Assembly (NCBI GenBank): GCA_002746235.1
Contig: NVWJ01000005.1
Location: forward strand, 77,627-85,341
DNA: 7,715 bases
Direction of reading: 5' to 3'
From: Planctomycetota bacterium
Lineage (GTDB): Bacteria; Planctomycetota; UBA1135
This document shows, in pieces, positions 6,450-7,715 of this stretch (position 1 is its first letter; the number at the start of each line of letters is the position of its first letter). The notes beneath the pieces are model-generated. The model did no database searches and had not been told where the DNA came from. It saw only the letters and a program-made list of their open reading frames with translations. The position numbers were made by a program, and so were the translations under genes.

Positions 6450-7253
6450 ATGGTAGAAAAGGACATGAAATGCCACGAAGTTGACTACAAGATTTACGGT
6501 GACGACATGCAGATGGTCGAGATTGAGCTCGATCCAGGCGAAGTGATCATTGCGGAAGCCGGTTCGATGAACTGGATGGAGCAAGGGATCGATTTTGAAG
6601 CGCGTATGGGTGACGGCTCCAAGCCGGATACTGGTTTTTTTGGCAAGCTGATGGATGCAGGCAAGCGCGTGCTCACCGGAGAGTCAATTTTCATGACGCA
6701 CTTCACCAACCACGATTCCAGCAATAAGAGTCGGGTAACTTTTGCTGCGCCTTATCCGGGCAAGATTGTGCCCTTGGATATGAATGAAATTGGTGGTGAA
6801 TTACTTTGTCAGAAGGATGCGTTTTTATGTGCAGCTTATGGCACTGAAGTCGGCATTGCTTTTCAAAAGAAGCTTGGCGCTGGTTTGTTTGGCGGAGAGG
6901 GTTTTATTCTCCAGCGTTTGCGTGGCGACGGCTTGGCCTTCATTCATGCTGGCGGAACGATTATCGAGAAGGAGTTGAAGGGCGAAACCTTGCGCATTGA
7001 TACCGGGTGCATTGCGGCCTTCTCCCCTAGCCTTTCCTACGACATCGAACGCTCCGGTGGATTGAAATCGATGGTGTTTGGCGGCGAAGGGTTGTTCCTC
7101 GCAACGTTGAGTGGCCATGGAAAAGTTTGGTTGCAGAGTTTGCCATTCTCACGATTGGCTGGCCGCATTCTTGCTGCCGCTCCGCAAGGCGGTGGGCGCG
7201 ACAAGGGTGAAGGATCAGTACTCGGCGGAATCAGTCGCATCTTTGAGAGTTAA
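6450..7253 (+). CDS. AIM24 / TIGR00266-family protein
   Basis: A 267-residue protein of the AIM24 family (PF01987, TIGR00266), a widespread beta-rich family named after a yeast mitochondrial protein. The bacterial biochemical function is not established. Family features are [16 protein letters not shown] (16-31), EAGSM (36-40), a glycine-rich segment around [19 protein letters not shown] (143-161), and the strongly conserved C-terminal block [20 protein letters not shown] (211-230) with [10 protein letters not shown] (231-240). The last ~27 residues are Gly-rich and probably disordered. No signal peptide or clear membrane helix is seen. ATG 6450 has a weak TAGG 8 nt upstream; an internal ATG at 6465 (residue 6, starting [10 protein letters not shown]) aligns better with what I recall of family N-termini and may be the true start. 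The decarboxylase gene follows after 5 bp, so the two are probably co-transcribed. The phosphofructokinase gene is divergent. Confidence 0.88.
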   Translation: MVEKDMKCHEVDYKIYGDDMQMVEIELDPGEVIIAEAGSMNWMEQGIDFEARMGDGSKPDTGFFGKLMDAGKRVLTGESIFMTHFTNHDSSNKSRVTFAAPYPGKIVPLDMNEIGGELLCQKDAFLCAAYGTEVGIAFQKKLGAGLFGGEGFILQRLRGDGLAFIHAGGTIIEKELKGETLRIDTGCIAAFSPSLSYDIERSGGLKSMVFGGEGLFLATLSGHGKVWLQSLPFSRLAGRILAAAPQGGGRDKGEGSVLGGISRIFES

Positions 7254-7258
7254 GAAGC

Positions 7259-7715
7259 TTGTCTAGCACCTCAGAAACATTTCGCACGCTGCTCCCTATT
7301 GTGGAGCAGCGTTTGTTAGATTATTTACAAAAGGCAGAAGCGCGCGAAGGGCGGGTGGTGCATTTGCAGTCACCAGAGGCTTTAGATGCCAAGCTGGAAA
7401 TCAGTGATTGGATTCAGTGTGGTGGTATGGATGCCAATGCTTTGGATACGTGGCTAAAGCAGTATTTAGAGGCAACCACCCGTCTGCACCATCCGGGTTA
7501 TATCGGCCATCAAGTAGCGGTTCCTATGGTGGGCGCTTCGTTGGCAGATTGCATCAATGGCTTCACCAACAACGGCATGGCGGTGCATGAAATGGGGCCG
7601 CCGGCGGTTGCTTTAGAGTTGGCGGTGTTGCGTTGGATGTGCGCACATGTTGGCTATGGGAAAGGAAGCGGTGGCGTGTTAACCCACGGCGGTTCTTTAG
7701 CCAATCTTACTGCGC
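7259..7715 (+). CDS. PLP-dependent group II decarboxylase (partial, 3' end outside window)
   Basis: N-terminal 152 residues of a pyridoxal-phosphate enzyme of the group II amino-acid decarboxylase family (aromatic-L-amino-acid, glutamate and 2,4-diaminobutyrate decarboxylases). Recognisable are HHPGYIGHQ near residues 78-86, then a stretch with NNGMAVHEMGPPAVALE, and LTHGGSLANLTA at the window edge, which resembles the phosphate-binding GG(S/T).aN.ta region of the family. The catalytic PLP lysine lies beyond the window, so activity and substrate cannot be judged. The start is inferred: TTG 7259 is the earliest suitable in-frame codon after the upstream stop, 5 bp away, with a weak purine stretch (GAGAG, AAGAAG) before it. 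GTG 7301 is the alternative. The short spacing suggests translational coupling to the AIM24-family gene. Products of such enzymes are amines such as diaminopropane, aromatic amines or beta-alanine, depending on the member. Confidence 0.87.
   Translation, partial: MSSTSETFRTLLPIVEQRLLDYLQKAEAREGRVVHLQSPEALDAKLEISDWIQCGGMDANALDTWLKQYLEATTRLHHPGYIGHQVAVPMVGASLADCINGFTNNGMAVHEMGPPAVALELAVLRWMCAHVGYGKGSGGVLTHGGSLANLTA

Overview
The window carries seven protein-coding genes, two of them cut by the window edges, packed with short intergenic gaps. I see no tRNA, rRNA, insertion sequence, CRISPR array or phage gene. It looks like chromosomal DNA of a Gram-negative (diderm) bacterium: two outer-membrane beta-barrel porins of the OprP/OprO type are present. 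The large Hanks-type Ser/Thr kinase with one membrane helix, preceded by a helical segment of the kind I recall from planctomycete kinases, suggests Planctomycetota or a neighbouring lineage. Some gammaproteobacteria also combine such kinases, PPi-dependent phosphofructokinase and these porins, so the assignment is tentative. Start codons are mixed (ATG, GTG, TTG), and several genes lack a clear Shine-Dalgarno sequence.

Layout: (1) 1-1418, minus strand: membrane-anchored Ser/Thr kinase whose C-terminal part runs off the left edge. (2) 1484-2713, plus strand: ThrE-type threonine/serine exporter, divergent from the kinase across 65 bp. (3) 2720-3775 and 3862-5016, both minus strand: two tandem paralogous OprP-type porins separated by a strong intrinsic terminator. 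The downstream porin converges on the exporter gene with only 6 bp between the stop codons. (4) 5117-6343, minus strand: probable PPi-dependent 6-phosphofructokinase, 100 bp upstream of the first porin. (5) 6450-7253, plus strand: AIM24/TIGR00266-family protein, divergent from the phosphofructokinase across 106 bp. It is followed after 5 bp by a partial PLP-dependent group II decarboxylase gene running off the right edge.

The genes do not form one recognisable pathway: signalling, amino-acid export, outer-membrane uptake, glycolysis and an amino-acid decarboxylase are adjacent. The porins could supply phosphate or other anions, and a PPi-using phosphofructokinase lies upstream of them on the same strand, but a functional link is speculation. 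The most notable sequence signals are regulatory. A terminator sits 23 nt before the start of the second porin. Two genes without a Shine-Dalgarno sequence (kinase and second porin) each have a TATA-like -10 hexamer ending exactly 6 nt before the start codon, the geometry expected of leaderless transcripts. I found no convincing undescribed multi-gene system.
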